Assembly: GCA_015178975.1 (NCBI GenBank)
Contig: WHVD01000050.1
Span: 310,001 to 374,000, forward strand
DNA length: 64,000 nucleotides
Source: Hysterangium stoloniferum
Taxonomy: Eukaryota > Basidiomycota > Agaricomycetes > Hysterangiales > Hysterangiaceae
Reading direction: 5' to 3'
Part shown: positions 33,715 to 45,640 of the stretch, one piece after another
Position numbering within the stretch: position 1 is the stretch's first letter
Layout of the letters: the number at the start of each line of letters is the position of its first letter
The notes under the pieces: generated by a model
Told to the model about the DNA's origin: nothing
The model's input: the letters and a program-made list of their open reading frames with translations, nothing else
Database searches by the model: none
Position numbers and translations under genes: made by a program

Positions 33715-34470
33715 TAATGAAAAATCCTTGACGTGGCAACATTCACATTCTCGCCCGTGTTGCTATTTGCATTATCATCACCCTTTTCTTCGTGCCTTTT
33801 CTTCGGTTTCTGACAGTCAGCTGCAAAGTGACCCTTCCTTCCACAGTTCCAGCATTTGATATTCTCAGCAGATCTCTGTGGCCTTTCGCTATCTCTTGGC
33901 TTGCTGTGCCCCTTTGAAGTAGCCATTTGTAAGGGTGACTCTCTAGACCACACTGACTCGCACTAAGACTGAGTTGGGGCACTAGCAGAGGGAATCTGAA
34001 GTTAGTTTATATCTATCTATTTATATACATACAGATTGCAGTACTACTTACCTAGCAGAGGGAATCCGAAGAGAAAAGTCTAAGGAACCCTCAGGTAGTG
34101 TGTGACTAACTAAAAGTGCAGTGGAGTTTGAAAATGTGATAAAGACAAGGTACCCTTACCCTGGACTTATGAGACTAGACTCTGACAAGTCAAAAGTGAA
34201 TTTGGGGAACTTAAGGTTGTCCCCTGACACCATTGCCGTCTCGGATCCTTTTGACTTTTTCTTGTCTATGGTAAGTCATTTGTACTCTTTGATTATGGCA
34301 TTGATGGCCTTTACTGGTTCTAAAGCTGTAGCTGAGAACTTCGCTGACATTGATATAATGCTGATTAATGGATGGTATGACTTTGGTAGTGATCCGAGGA
34401 TAATGGTAACCAAATCGTCATTCAAGAGTCCAGCACCCATGCCTTCCATATTAATTAAAAAAGAATAAAA
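33715..34470 (-). pseudogene. Copia-3 gag
   Basis: Capsid segment LNDDLVTIILGSLPKSYHPLI (34430-34310), then KFPKFTFDLSES to about 34165, and a zinc knuckle CWNCGRKGHFAADC near 33820-33860. Between them is a probable 56-nt intron (34051-33996) with GTAAGT and CTAAC...CAG, flanked by a duplicated 14-bp sequence. Confidence 0.75.
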
Positions 34471-34764
34471 AATAGAAATTTCGTAGCTCTCCCAGTATAT
34501 AAGATAAAATTACGAAATAAATTGCATAATTTTAAGATAAATCAGGAGAATATTGTACAATTTTATCAGTGCGATATAAATACATTTAAACTTTCTTTTC
34601 ACAATTTGTTAGGGGAGATTGGTTAAAAATTGGAAAAAACCTAAAAATACATAACAGTCAGGGTGCTGGTATAATAAGAGATATATGTACAACATGTAGG
34701 GGTCTGAAAACAATACCTAACAGGTACTAGGCTACAGAAAACTAGGGCCATGGAGGCACACTTC
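34471..34764. other. AT-rich spacer, nothing recognised
   Basis: Lies between the Copia-3 gag start and the Gypsy B insertion; likely the deleted 5' part of Copia-3. Confidence 0.35.
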
Positions 34765-35315
34765 TGTTAAGTACCATGTCGGAAACTTATTCCAGAACTA
34801 TCAGAAAGTCACCGGGAATTTGGAAACTATTAGATAGGGTCAGGACGTCGGCTTCAGCTTATGTGCTGCACCTCTATGCAAATGCTCGGGAGTCCTTAAT
34901 TTCAAAGGTGGGACTTACACTGCAAGATATGGATATTCAGAGTTCCGAAGAGTTCCGAATATCGAGCATACAGAAAGATGGAAGAGGGAATAAGAAACTA
35001 AGTCAATATCAGATCTAAAGTAAAGTACAAATTCACAGAAACTAATATAAGTCTTCTCATTATTGTACTACAAACTAAGACCACAATAAGATGGAAACGG
35101 AAAGTATTCTGAAATGGGAATACAATAGGATGAATCGAGGAGACATTATTCCGAAATGGGAATATAATAAACAAACAAGTGAATACTTGTCAATGGACAA
35201 ATTACCAAATGTGGAACAAGGGAAAATTACAGAAGATACAGTAACTATGATGTTCCGTAGTTGGAAGTCGAAAGTTGGAAGTCAGATATTGAAACATCCA
35301 GGAACGGGTCATAAT
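34765..35315 (-). repeat. Gypsy B 3' LTR
   Basis: 551 bp; shared module at 34844-34860. The adjacent sequence reads as a polypurine tract (AGGGAGG) on the minus strand, itself duplicated by the next insertion. Confidence 0.95.
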
Positions 35316-35327
35316 AGTACCTCCCTG

Positions 35328-35961
35328 TGTGAGAGGTATGGCGAAATATGCTCAGGAAATATAGTCTGGATGAGCCCATACTATATTTCCATTATTATTT
35401 CTTCCTTCTCTCTATTTTATTATACACTTATATTTAGTTCAACAACCTATGTATGTGGTACATTGACTCTTGTGGGCGCATACACGCCAGACTTATGTAT
35501 TCTAGCACCCGTAATTAGAACTCAGACACTTTTTACCCTGCAACCATGACTTACCCAGACACCCAGTTAGTGTCCTGTAAGTTGTGATTGGGGTATCATC
35601 TTGACCGTCACAGATGGGCTTCAACTACCTACACAATCAGAGTTTCAAACTGTACCAGTCGAAACTCCATCTATATCTCAATCCATGCAGACCACATCCA
35701 TGCTACTCTATTATTTGACTCTCATTATTCTTTTCTACACTCAAGCAGTCATTCAGAATTGCACTTAACAGTCAATTCCCTTTATTCGTTTTAGCTCTCT
35801 ACTCTACTTTAGATAGCTACTTCACTCAATTGTATTGAACTAAGTAGTCAATACCCATTCAGTGTGTATTAGACTTAGACAGTCAATACATCTACGTGTT
35901 GTACCTAAACAGTCGATATTCTTCATATATAGAACGGTTAGAACTTCCACCACTCTTCACA
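35328..35961 (+). mobile_element. Solo LTR, family zeta
   Basis: 634 bp, TGTGAGAGGTATGG...CTCTTCACA, TSD CCCTG at 35323-35327 and 35962-35966. The end is shared with 9434-9824. Confidence 0.9.
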
Positions 35962-36079
35962 CCCTGTTAGGCTGAAGTCCCATAGAGGTGATTAGGTACT
36001 GAGTGATTGAAGCGACGGTTGATCGTTATGTGTTGTGAAATTTATGCAATTCTGGAAGTGAGAGTTTTGGCTGCTAGTC

Positions 36080-36902
36080 TGAGTATAAAAACTTCCAAAT
36101 ATTTGAATTAATCAACCACAACCTGCATGTTGATTCATTGACCTTTATTTACCACTACCCTGGAAGATTCAGATGCTGAAATTACAGTGCTCCAAAAAAT
36201 GTCGAAGGTCAAAGAACTTCAACGAAAATGACAGAGGATGGAGGAGTTGAAGCGACAATAAGAGGAGGAGGAAAAAGTGCTGATGTGGGAATTGAAGGAG
36301 GTGGAAGAGGCAGAAAAGCACGAGTTGGAGCGGGTGGAGGCAGAAAAGGAGGCATGGATGTGGAAAATAGCGGAGGATTGGAAGAAGAAGGATGAGGTGG
36401 AGAAAAAGCAGTGGGAGTCCGAGGTGGCAGAAAAGAAAGCGAAGGAGATAAGGGAGGGAAAGGTAAGTCAAACAACAAATTTCTGTGTTTCATCTGATAA
36501 CAATTGAACACAGTGAAAAGCCATGGAGGTGGAAGTAGAGGGAGAGGCTGGGCCTTTGAGTCCCAAAGTAAGTGATTTTGTAAAAGGTTGGAAGTTGACT
36601 AATTTCTGAAACAGAAACAAAAGGTCAAAGCTCCAGAACAGATGGAAGTCATCCACGACAGTCCATATTATTGATGTTCAATTCGGAATTTGACTTGTTG
36701 GAAACAGAAGGTAAAATGGGGCAGAACTTGCTATCCCTGCATGGTTCTTAAACTTCCATGCACTCTCGCCATGAAGAGGGTTCCAAAAGGTGAGAAGGCT
36801 CAGAAAACCGATGATGTGGAAAATTCAGGAATGGCCAAGAATGCAGAGACTGAAATGCTGAGTACAGATAGTTCTGGCATTGAGCTTCTCAAGGACACCA
36901 TG
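36080..36902 (+). pseudogene. Gypsy B accessory antisense gene, 5' part (coiled coil and zinc cluster)
   Basis: Plus-strand counterpart of the Gypsy A accessory gene. A TATAAAA box is near 36083. Exon 1 (to 36462) encodes a Glu/Lys coiled coil ending REGK. Intron 36463-36513 (51 nt), short exon 36514-36567 ending LSPK, intron 36568-36614 (47 nt), then exon 3 starting KQK. Intron positions and phases match Gypsy A. In the cysteine cluster (about 36668-36765) the first Cys reads Tyr (TAT) and the Trp reads TGA; the remaining C-x6-C-x10-C-x2-C-x6-C is kept. No intact ATG. The gene continues at 37617 and 50524. Confidence 0.8.
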
Positions 36903-37218
36903 TGTGAAGGATAGGTCACATAGGAGGTGCGACTAAAGACTCTAAGCCTTACCCTTTAGCTGCTTTATATTTCCATTATTTCTTTTATGTTTTATACTTT
37001 TATTTCCTTCTCTCTCACTCATAAATACGGGCCATATTTCCTTTTTATTAGTTCGAGAGTCCATGTATGCTTGTGGGCACTCTAGCCCACAAGAAGTATG
37101 TGCATGTCACAGTAGTAGTCACACGAGAGAAACTTAGATGCTTTTCAACCCCGACAACCATCACCTGCAAGATGCAAGTACTGGTTCGGGGTATCATCTA
37201 ACAAGACTCTTTCTCTTT

Positions 37219-37256
<38 letters not shown>

Positions 37257-37616
37257 TCCAACTATCCATAACAACTCTTCGCACTGAAATAGTCGAAGTG
37301 CGTTATTACTAATTGGCTCGACTTCAAGTTATCACTTCACACAGTAAGAACATCCAGTGTTGCTCACTTCTCTAGATTATTCTTCCCTTCTCATGATAAA
37401 CTCCTTCCCTTATCTACTCTGCCATCAGGCCAACTAGCTACACAGTCGGATCGCACCGTAAGGTCGATCCACCCTTGTAATTACCTACCGATCACACCTT
37501 GAAGGTCAATCGTAATCTACAATTTTACTATCTAAAACTACTAGTCGATCATTCTTCACACTATTGTTAGTCGATAACAATCACATATTGAGTGGTAAAC
37601 TACTCGACCCTTTACA
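36903..37616 (+). mobile_element. Probable solo LTR, family zeta, in the Gypsy B accessory gene
   Basis: Starts TGTGAAGGATAGG like the copy at 35328 and ends CCCTTTACA. Flanking pentamers match only approximately (ATGTG/CTGTG), so ends are uncertain. Contains a CT dinucleotide run at 37224-37253. Accessory-gene sequence resumes right after it. Confidence 0.6.
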
Positions 37617-37777
37617 CTGTGGATGCATTAGTTTTTATCAGGATGGAACTAATGAAAATGCAGGATGCTCTGGAGTGCCATAATGATATCCAGGAAAAAG
37701 GTTTCTGGTTGTTGACCTGGAATTTCCGGAGGCAAAATGAATTTCTGGAGAAGGTAATGGTTAGCATTGGCATTATT
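37617..37777 (+). pseudogene. Gypsy B accessory gene, middle part
   Basis: Encodes KMQDALECHNDIQEKGFWLL and RRQNEFLEK, aligning with the ADALEEQNRLMHTYFLETTW segment after the zinc cluster in Gypsy A. Cut at 37778 by a solo LTR. Confidence 0.7.
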
Positions 37778-38564
37778 TGTTAAGAACTGAAAACTAACTA
37801 ATGTCAGCTGGCCGACGGGGACCGATTGGAAGGACTTGGCTTCAGCTTATGTGCTGCGCCCTTGCAAGTTACTGTCGGGTGTCCTTAAATTTCGGGTGGG
37901 TGAAAACTAGTCCTATCAAATTCCTCATGGTGAGTTACTGATCAGGAAATGAAGGATAAGTCAAGTGTCAGGCCAAGGGGTCAGAGAGTCAGAGATTAGA
38001 GGTTGAAGTCATAAATGTAGATTGAATCATAAATCGGATGGAGTCGGAATGTGGTGGTCATGAATAGAAAACGGAGTTGGAGATTAGAGGGGTGTCTAAG
38101 TTGATATTCTGATTGCCTAGTAGCTACACTACAATGGGTCTATATACGAGTTATCGGCATCTAGAAACTACTAACTAAGGGAGGAGTGGAAATACTATTG
38201 ACAAATAAACTTGACTAGAAACTGGAAGGGTACGATATTTTCGGAAACTATGATTAGCTGAGAGCAGGATTACGAGAAAAGGAAGCAGTCCATGGGTTAC
38301 AAATATATACAGGCATATGTGAAACATACATAGAGTAGAACAGATCATAATAATAAAAAGGGGACATATCAAAGCATAACCAGATGGTACGAGTATATTT
38401 TGACAGGGGTGTAAATGGGGTTTGATGGCCATGGAGGTATATGTCAGTGTCAGTGTTCCAATGGTTTCCAAAACAATGACTTGATCAATAACTTGGAACA
38501 TCGATAGACGGTAGTCTCCTCAGGGACCGTCGGGTTGCGACACAATTATGACATGGTCATAACA
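37778..38564 (-). mobile_element. Solo LTR, family beta
   Basis: 787 bp, reverse complement of the Gypsy A LTR with a 13-bp longer outer end. Flanks TTATT (37773-37777) and TTAT plus G after the foldback element (38565-38568, 50527) match at 4 of 5 positions. Module near 37832-37849. Confidence 0.88.
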
Positions 38565-39339
38565 TTATCACTGGAGGCACCCCAAGATTTTTGGAGTTGG
38601 AAAACCTTCAGAAAATCTTGTTATTTGGCCAAATTTTCTAAGTGTTTTGTGAATTGAAAAACTCTTTGAAAATTCTGAGTTTTAGTAGGTTTTTCTGAGG
38701 CCGAAAATTGGATCTGAAAATTCTAAAAATTTGCATCAGGAAATCATGAGGAAATATTGTTGGAAATAGCCTATTCTTTATGGATTTTCTGAATAAGAAA
38801 ACTTTTAGAAAACCCTGTATTTTGTTAGGATTTTTCCATCTAACAAAATCCTATGAAAACTGTAATAATGTGCCTAGAGAAATCAATTGAAAACCACATA
38901 TTTCTACTTAATTTTGCCCCTGAGGGAATTCAGTGAAAACTATGGTTTTCTGCCTGAAAAAATCTCAAGCCAAGACAAAGTTTTTTTAATGTTTTGTCAA
39001 GGGGAAAACCATGATGAAATTTACAATTTAATTATACATAAAATCATTGAATAATTATATATTTCAACAAAATTTTCCTTGGTCACAAACACTATGGAAA
39101 TTCAAAAAATCTGTTTGTGAAATCATGAAGAAATTGATGATTTTCCATGAGTTTCTTAGAGGTTTTTTAAGGTGAGAAACCCTGAACCGATGTTTTGCAA
39201 TTCAGCACGATTTGCAAATATTCGAAAGGATACAGTGCAATTCAGTGCAATTCGCAAATATTTGAAAAGATACAGTGTGATTCATTACAATTGGCAAGTG
39301 TTTGGGAATATTCAATGTGATTTGCAAGTTTTCAGGAAG

Positions 39340-39785
39340 CTAGAGTGTGACTCTTTTACACTTTTTGCAACTATTCTAGACTCTTTGTGATTGTTTGCGA
39401 CTGTTTGCGACTCTGATAGACTGTTTGCGACTCTTTTGGACTTTTTGTGACTCTTTTGGACTTTTTGCGACTCTTTTAGACTCTTTGTGACTGTTATAGA
39501 CTCGTTATGACTGTTATAGACTCTTTGTGACACATGTAGACTGTTTGCGACTTTTTGTGACTCGTTTAGATTCTTTGCGACTCTTTTAGACTCTTTGCGA
39601 CTTTTTCAGACTCTTTGCGACTTACTCTTTGCGACTTATTCTTTGTGACTCTTTGAAAAGTTGCAAAGTTGCAAAGTGTCACATAAAGTCACAAAGTTGC
39701 ACAAAGTCACAAAGTGTCGCACAAAGTCACAAAGTATCGCAAAAAGTCATGTTGCAAAAAGTCACAAAAGTGTCACAAATCATAG
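39340..39785. repeat. Outer short-repeat array, left arm
   Basis: Tandem variants of a 15-20 bp unit with core TTTGCGAC / TTTGTGAC (GTCGCAAA / GTCACAAA on the other strand), spaced by GACTCTTT-like segments. Orientation flips near 39660. Confidence 0.9.
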
Positions 39786-40416
39786 CAGTGTCTTCACACA
39801 ATAATAATCTATGTAAAAAGCCTCCAAAATTTCTATTATCCTCTTTTCTCTATGACCACAAACAATGATACACTATACACACAGCACATGGACAAAGGGA
39901 GGAAAAAAACGCATCACTATCAATTATATACATAATCTATGTTAAGAAGAAGCCACAGCAAACCTGATATACAGTAGAAGGTACACATCGCATGTGAATT
40001 TGAAGCTGGGGGATGATGGCATGGAACAAGAAAATGAGGCTTGGGGCAGGCAGTATCCAAGATGGCGGCAGCGGCAGGGGGCAGGCTGGGGTGATGGTGG
40101 GTAGGTACAGGTAGTTGAGTATCGATACCAGTATCATCAGGCGCAGGATATAAACGAGACATTGGTTATATTAAGTAGAATATACTTTTTACTTGAATAA
40201 ATCTTGAAAGCTGGCGCAGTGCTGGCCGGGGCGGGGTGACAAGGCGGGGAGAGGTGGTGTGGGCGTGATGGTGTGATATAATATGCTGAGCAAGAAAAAG
40301 GGAATCCAACTCCAAGTCTAGCTGGAGAGGATAGCAATAGAAGTGGGGGGGGGGGATAACCAAAGGGAGCCGGCCAGAGGAGACGATGGCGAAACGTGAT
40401 CACTCATCCATCCTAT

Positions 40417-41450
40417 TCATATCTCCGTTTTCATCGTCCGCATACTGCTCCACAGACTGCCATGGTGCACATTTGCGGGGGACAGCGCAAGCGTGGTCCC
40501 CAGGCCCGACGGGTGCTGGTACGACTGGCGCGTCGTCGACGTGTGCGGGTGATGCGAGCCAGTATACGACGTGTGGTGCGAGTCGCACGCCTCCCCGCGA
40601 GAAATGGCCCGGTCCCACCTCCGCGCCGGATCCGCCCCCCGCCGCACTGCTCGAGCTGGTCGTGGTGGTGCTCGGCGAGCCCCCAGGGCCCTGCGGGAAA
40701 AACGGCGCCGTGAGCGTCCCAAGCCCCAGCGTGCCGCCCCCACCCCCTCCGCCGCTGCCGCCCCTACTCGCGTTCCCCGTACGACTGCCGCTCCCGCCGA
40801 GGCCGCCGTATCCGCTCCCGCCGTTCCCCGCGGCGCCGCTACCAAGCCCAGGCGGGAAGCCCCCAAAGTCCGCGCTCGAGCCGGTCTCGTCGGACCAGTT
40901 CTGCGCGTGGTACGGGGGTGCGCGCCGCCGTGCGCGATCGCGTGCAGCGGCGCGGGGTGCAGCGTGTCGCAGGGCCCGTTCCCGTGTCCGTGTCCATCAC
41001 CGCCGCCGCCGCCGCCGCCGTGCGGCCCGTGCCCGTGCCCATGTCCCTGTCCATGGTCGTGCGGCCCATACCCGTATCCTTGCGGCCCGTGGGGCCGGTG
41101 GCTGCCGTGCGTGTGCCCCAGCTTGGGGAAGGCGGGGTGCCATGTCGCGGCGGGGGGGAAGTGGTCGTCGGGGTCCACGTGGACGGCGGGTCCGTTCAGC
41201 GCGGGCACGGCATCGGCGTAGTGGCTGCTGCTGGAGTAGTAGGCCGTGGCGAGCCCGTAGGGGAGGCGGTAGGGTGCGCCGTCGACGGGGGAGACGCTGC
41301 CGTACTCATCGGCGGGGAAGTCGCGCGGCGAGATGAAGGTGTCGTAGGGCGAGGCATCGGTGCGGCGCGTCTTGCAGCTGTTGTTGGGGCGGGGGCGGTA
41401 GATGTATCGGGGTACTTGGAGTTGAATTTTTCCTTCAACTTTTTTGGCTT
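40417..41450 (-). pseudogene. Captured GC-rich gene fragment, left arm (HMG-box-like C-terminus)
   Basis: Same fragment as at 47635-48692. In one frame a segment reads LKEKFNSKYP and, after a 1-bp shift, RYIYRPRPNN, which resembles the end of a MATA-type HMG box. His/Gly-rich, Gly/Ser-rich and acidic C-terminal (DENGDMNRMDE) segments follow. Base composition is strongly GC-rich against AT-rich flanks. Frames are broken, so it is not a functional gene here. The HMG assignment rests on a short segment. Confidence 0.5.
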
Positions 41451-41457
41451 GGTCGAG

Positions 41458-41930
41458 CTGCTTGTGACACTTTGCAACTTTGTGACACTATGCGACTTTT
41501 TGTGTTTGTGACACTGTGCTACTGTTTGCGACACTTTGCGACGTTGTGTGACACTCTGCGACTTTGTGTGACACTCTGCAACACACTGTCACAAAGTCAC
41601 AAAGTGTCACACAAAGTCGCAGAGTGTCACAAAAAGTCGCACAAAAAGTCGCAAAGTGTCACACAAAGTCGCAAAGTGTCACAAAAAGTCGCAAAGTCCC
41701 ACAAAGTCACAAAATGTCACACAAAGTCGCAAAGTGTCACAAAAAGTCGCAAAATGTCACAGAGTCGCAAAGTGTCACAAAGTCGCAAAGTACAAAAGTC
41801 CCACAAAGTCACAAAATGTCACACAAAGTCACAGAGTCGCAAAATGTCGCAAAATGTCACAGAGTTCAAAATGTCACAGAGTCACACAAAGTCTCAAAGT
41901 GTTACAATGAGTCGCAAAAATTTGTGTTGA
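41458..41930. repeat. Inner short-repeat array (left arm and core)
   Basis: Dozens of GTCGCAAAGTGTCACA-type units; orientation inverts at about 41585, so the array is itself palindromic. The part beyond 41650 lies inside the arms, next to the Ngaro end. Confidence 0.9.
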
Positions 41931-42129
41931 CTATCTCAGACTGACAATTAAAGAGAGCTGCGTGGTTGGGTAGGGGGAGAGTGTTAGCTCTCCACGTGTG
42001 TGTGGGAAGACTCGCTGCTCGGGAGGGCAGGCATTCATGATGCATTTACAGCTCTCATTTTGTGCAACCCGAAACTATGACAAAATACTATGCACAGAGG
42101 AAGCAACAACATTGTCGTACAGGGAGAAA

Positions 42130-42217
42130 AGTCGTGAGAGTCCTATATACACTCAGCTGGACATTGAGTGCCAAACTAATCCTGGCAGGCTAGGGATGGT
42201 GTGGCACTCGACACTAA
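42130..42217 (-). repeat. Split direct repeat A2 of the Ngaro-like element
   Basis: Diverged copy of A1 at 47315-47405; identity stops at CGACACTA, which marks the element's 5' boundary. Confidence 0.8.
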
Positions 42218-42359
42218 AACCCCAGTATCACCAAGTGATAGTTCCCCAGTCAAAAAACTGGCGAAAAATTTCTACTGTGAAAGCTGGCTCTCTGAGATGG
42301 ACTCTGATGAACATGGGGAGCTAGAGTACTCCACTGGCAGGTATGATTTTAGTCATACT

Positions 42360-42640
42360 GACACTATTGCACGGTTTGCAACTTTTTGCAACTTTGTGCA
42401 ACTTGTTGCGACTTTGTGCAACTTGTTGCGACTTTTTGTGACTTTGCGACTTTGTGTGACATGTTGTGGGACTTTGCGACTTTTTGTACTTTGCGACTTT
42501 GTGTGACACTGCGACTTTGTGCGACTTTTTGTGACACTTTGAGACTTTGTGTGACACTTTGCAACTTTGTGCGACTTTTTGTGACACTTTGAGACTTTGT
42601 GTGACACTTTGCGACTTTGTGCGACTTTTTGTGATCCAGC
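42360..42640. repeat. Short-repeat array between B1 and A2
   Basis: Same TTTGCGAC/TTTGTGAC units as the foldback subterminal arrays, here inside the Ngaro terminal region. Confidence 0.88.
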
Positions 42641-42730
42641 GTCGACTATTACGGACTAGACAGTGAAGAGCTGAGTGGTTGGGTAGAGGAAGAGCGTTAG
42701 CTCTCCACGTGTGCGTGGGAAGACTTGCCG
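42640..42730 (-). repeat. Split direct repeat B1 of the Ngaro-like element
   Basis: Matches B2 at 41924-42017 with scattered substitutions; follows the recombinase stop. Confidence 0.8.
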
Positions 42731-42785
42731 CTCACCCGCAAAAGGCCTGCCTACTACCGCGGCGAGACTACGCCGCTCACCCAAC

Positions 42786-43990
42786 CTAGGCAGCCGCATT
42801 TCTGGCAGACAGGTTCGATATGTGCCATGATGCAATTTGCTCGAAGGCCCTTATGTATGTTTTGTATGCTAAGGATTTCCATCTGCCTGCTAGTCGTACT
42901 ATCTCGGGATCAACTCCTTGCGCTAAGAAGAAGAAGGCGCCGCCAATGCGGAAAGAGTGGCCAAAGGTTGTTCCCCATCCACAAGCCTGGAGGACTGAAT
43001 TAATCCGGTGGAGTGCTGCCTTTTTAACTATTGGTCTGACCTCTCCCTTGTTGTCTCGCCAGCAAAATAAAGGATCGTCCGGTCCTGCTGGGACAACCTT
43101 GGCTAAATTGATCAAGGCATCAATCGGGCAGACTCCCTGTTGGTCCGTTATAAATACTGCCTGAATCTCTCCGACTTTGGCTGTCTTCGCGGATGGCAGG
43201 TCTAAACGTGCGTAGCGTTTTTCATCATTGTCACGACTAATTAGAACATCCTTTCGTTTTAGGTGTTTGGTGGTGTCAAAGTGCGGTCTGGATGTCACGG
43301 TAACCTCACCAAAACGCATTAATCCCCAGAAGGCACATGAAGCCACTGCCCAAATGCATGCGTCGAATGCATCGCTCAGGTCCAGGAATGACTTCAGTGC
43401 GAATAACATCCTCAATTGTACTGGGGGTCGTGGGGGTCATTTTCGTGCTGTGCCTTGTAAGTTCTCCAATCCTCGTAGTGACCATTCAATTTTTGTGCGT
43501 TCCTCATCGGACAGCGGTGGTGGCCAGCCTTGTGCTATATGCCATGCCCTGATTGATGAAAGGTATTTTCTTGTCACGCTGACGGAGATTGTCTCGAATC
43601 TGGTTCCCGCAGCCAGGCCATCTCCGAGAAAGGACGGGTCTGCAGCTGCCCAGAGAGCAAAGGAATGGATCACTGGGAAGGACACTGGTAGTCTGTCCAC
43701 TTCTGCAATCGAGAAGATGTCACAGAAGATGTGAAATTTTCGTAGGCCAGCACCGTAGGCTTTGGGTTCCTTTAAAGAGGCCTCTGACGTGATTGTTGCG
43801 ATTAATTGGAGGACTGGGTGCTGTATAGTAGCGGGCGGGGGTGTGTTGACGCCTCTCCACTTGAACAGCCTCTCTGCTGCTTTGCATGGAGGTCTCAGTG
43901 GGGATGGGGCTAGGAGCCCGTGATTAGATGATGATATATTCACTGCTCGGGTAAATGGTGCTGGTAGCAATGCTGGTGCTACGATGATTG
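42786..43990 (-). pseudogene. Ngaro-like tyrosine recombinase
   Basis: The N-terminal helical domain runs from about 43990 (YGAGLRKFHIFCDIF, KYLSSIRAWHIAQGW) to 43440. A single in-frame TGA at 43437-43439 follows, and the catalytic domain continues in the same frame. Catalytic residues are visible: Arg in WGLMRFGE, HSFR in GHSFRIGGA (His-x-x-Arg), Trp in GRWKS and the nucleophile Tyr in YKTYIRAF. The stop may be C-to-T decay. The enzyme would integrate circular cDNA by site-specific recombination. Confidence 0.88.
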
Positions 43991-44077
43991 GATCCGATGA
44001 CGCAAATGGATGGGAATATCCATCTCGGTGTGGGTGTTTGCCTTCGGGAAACCCCTGAGAAATTCGGTGATGTGACC

Positions 44078-45640
44078 TCACGAGAGGGCGTCCAACACAT
44101 TGTCTCTTGAGGGTATGTAAATGGCTTTCAAATGTATTTGGTGGGTGGCTAGTAGGCGGTAAATCTCTTTTAGGACCTTGTTTGTCTCCTTGCTGCGGGA
44201 ACGACCTTTGTTTATAACGGCGACTACCCCACTGTTGTCGGAGCGCACCAAGAACGTTGAATGAGAAGGGAGTTGATGGTGCAGCAAGCCATTCTGCAGT
44301 GCCAATCTCAGGCCCAGCTCTACTGCTACCGCTTCTGCCCACCCAATATCGCATTCGCAGCGAGGACCGACTTTGAAATTGGGAGCCCATTTCCAGGCGG
44401 CCCAATGGTAGTCGACGATGACGCCTATCCCATAGGATGAGCTGGCATCTCCCCACCAGCCGATGTCTACTACGTCGGGCGATGGAATTGGGAGTTCGTT
44501 TGGCAGATGCTGGAGTATGTACTGGATCCAGGAGAGATCCGCTTGCACTGACGGGGTTGGCAGTAGGTGTGCTCTGCGAGAATGAAAACTGCTTGCAAAT
44601 GCCGCGATGGACTGGAGAAAGGGCCTGATCCATGGGAAGATGGCCGACAAGTGCACCAGTTTCCCATGTAGCTTCTCCACATCGTTTGCTGAGAACTGCG
44701 TGCCCTCTGCCATCCACTGCGCGATCAAGGTGAGGGTTGCATGTAGTTTCTCTGGTGGCACAGCAACTGTCTTGGAGTTCAAGTCCCATAGGAAGCCGAT
44801 GTACTTCTGCACTGTTGCAAATGGTCGTGTTTTGCTTCTGCTCCATGGGACCCCGAATTGGGCGGACAAGGTGATGAAGTCCTCTTCTGTCCAAATCTGA
44901 CCTGGAAGGCGAATGGCTAGGAAGTCGTCCACCCATTTGAGTAGCCTTCCGAAGCCTGCCTTCCGATACAGCGCTATCAGCATATCTGCAATGCTGCCAA
45001 AAACTCCAGCGCTGGAGGCCAGACCGAATGCTACTGCTCGGTCGATGTATACCAAGCCGTCCCACGAAATGCAGCAAGCATTCTGTTGATCTGGTCTTAT
45101 GGGGGTCACTCTGTATGCGGCAGAGATGTCGAATGTGGCTGCTACGCAGCCATCCGGTAAGGATAAGATTAGTGTTGCGGCGTCCGCAAAGGTGCCCCAC
45201 TCTGTGGGGAAGTCGTCTGAATTTATTCCACTGTTTATGGAAGGGTATTCTGGGTCTCCCTGAGGAAAGGAAAGGTCTTGGATTAGGCGGTAAGTGTTGG
45301 AGTTTGGTTTTGGGATGAGGCCCAGTGGGGAGGTCTGAAATGGGCCGATGATCTGCTCTAGCTCTGCTGGGGTGAAGCCCCGAGAGTAGCGTCCAGCCCC
45401 TTGTTCGCTCACTATGTACTTGTATATAAAGTCCGTGTCTAATGAAGAGGATTTGTGATTTTCGAAAAATGACAGTGCGTGGTATGCAGTCCTTTACCCC
45501 AATATCGAAGCCGTTGATTAAACCTGAGATAACGTATTGCCACCTGTCGAGTATACCGTATTTACTTAATGTACGTGCCGCTTCAATTGGATCAAGTGGC
45601 ATCATGACCCTTCTTGGGTCAGAGGTGCTTGCAGGCTGCT
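44078..45640 (-). pseudogene. Ngaro-like reverse transcriptase / RNase H
   Basis: The main frame is open from 45412 to 44078 (444 codons): GPFQTSPLGLIPKPN, YRLIQDLSFP, FDISAAYR, catalytic KWVDDFLAIR, then RNase H with WWGDASSSYG, AEAVAVELGL, VRSDNSGVV and PSRDNVLDALS. The RT N-terminus (LDPIEAARTLSKYGILDRWQY, about 45600-45480) is in another frame, so at least one shift separates them. RT and RNase H read as well preserved compared with the Gypsy and Copia elements here. Confidence 0.87.

Larger units (their letters stand above)
31522..34470 (-). mobile_element. Copia-3 remnant (Ty1/Copia), 5' LTR missing
   Basis: Minus-strand order from high to low coordinates: gag, linker, RT fragment, RNase H, polypurine tract AAGGGAGGG and 3' LTR (31522-31692, TGTTGAGATT...TTTCAACA). 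Integrase and the central RT are missing, and no second LTR was found up to the Gypsy B insertion at 34765. A deleted, inactive copy. Confidence 0.82.
38569..41650 (+). repeat. Left inverted arm of the foldback element
   Basis: Reverse-complement match to 47425-50523. One clear difference is a homopolymer: 7 G at 41152-41158 versus 6 C at 47935-47940. The right arm also has an extra short repeat unit at its inner edge. Confidence 0.93.

Noticed and set aside
41458..42640. ORFs encoding SHKVAKCHKKSQ-type repeats
   Set aside because: Artefact of translating the short tandem arrays; open in several frames on both strands.
39340..42640. CRISPR-like array
   Set aside because: Units are contiguous and degenerate with no unique spacers, and the genome is eukaryotic.
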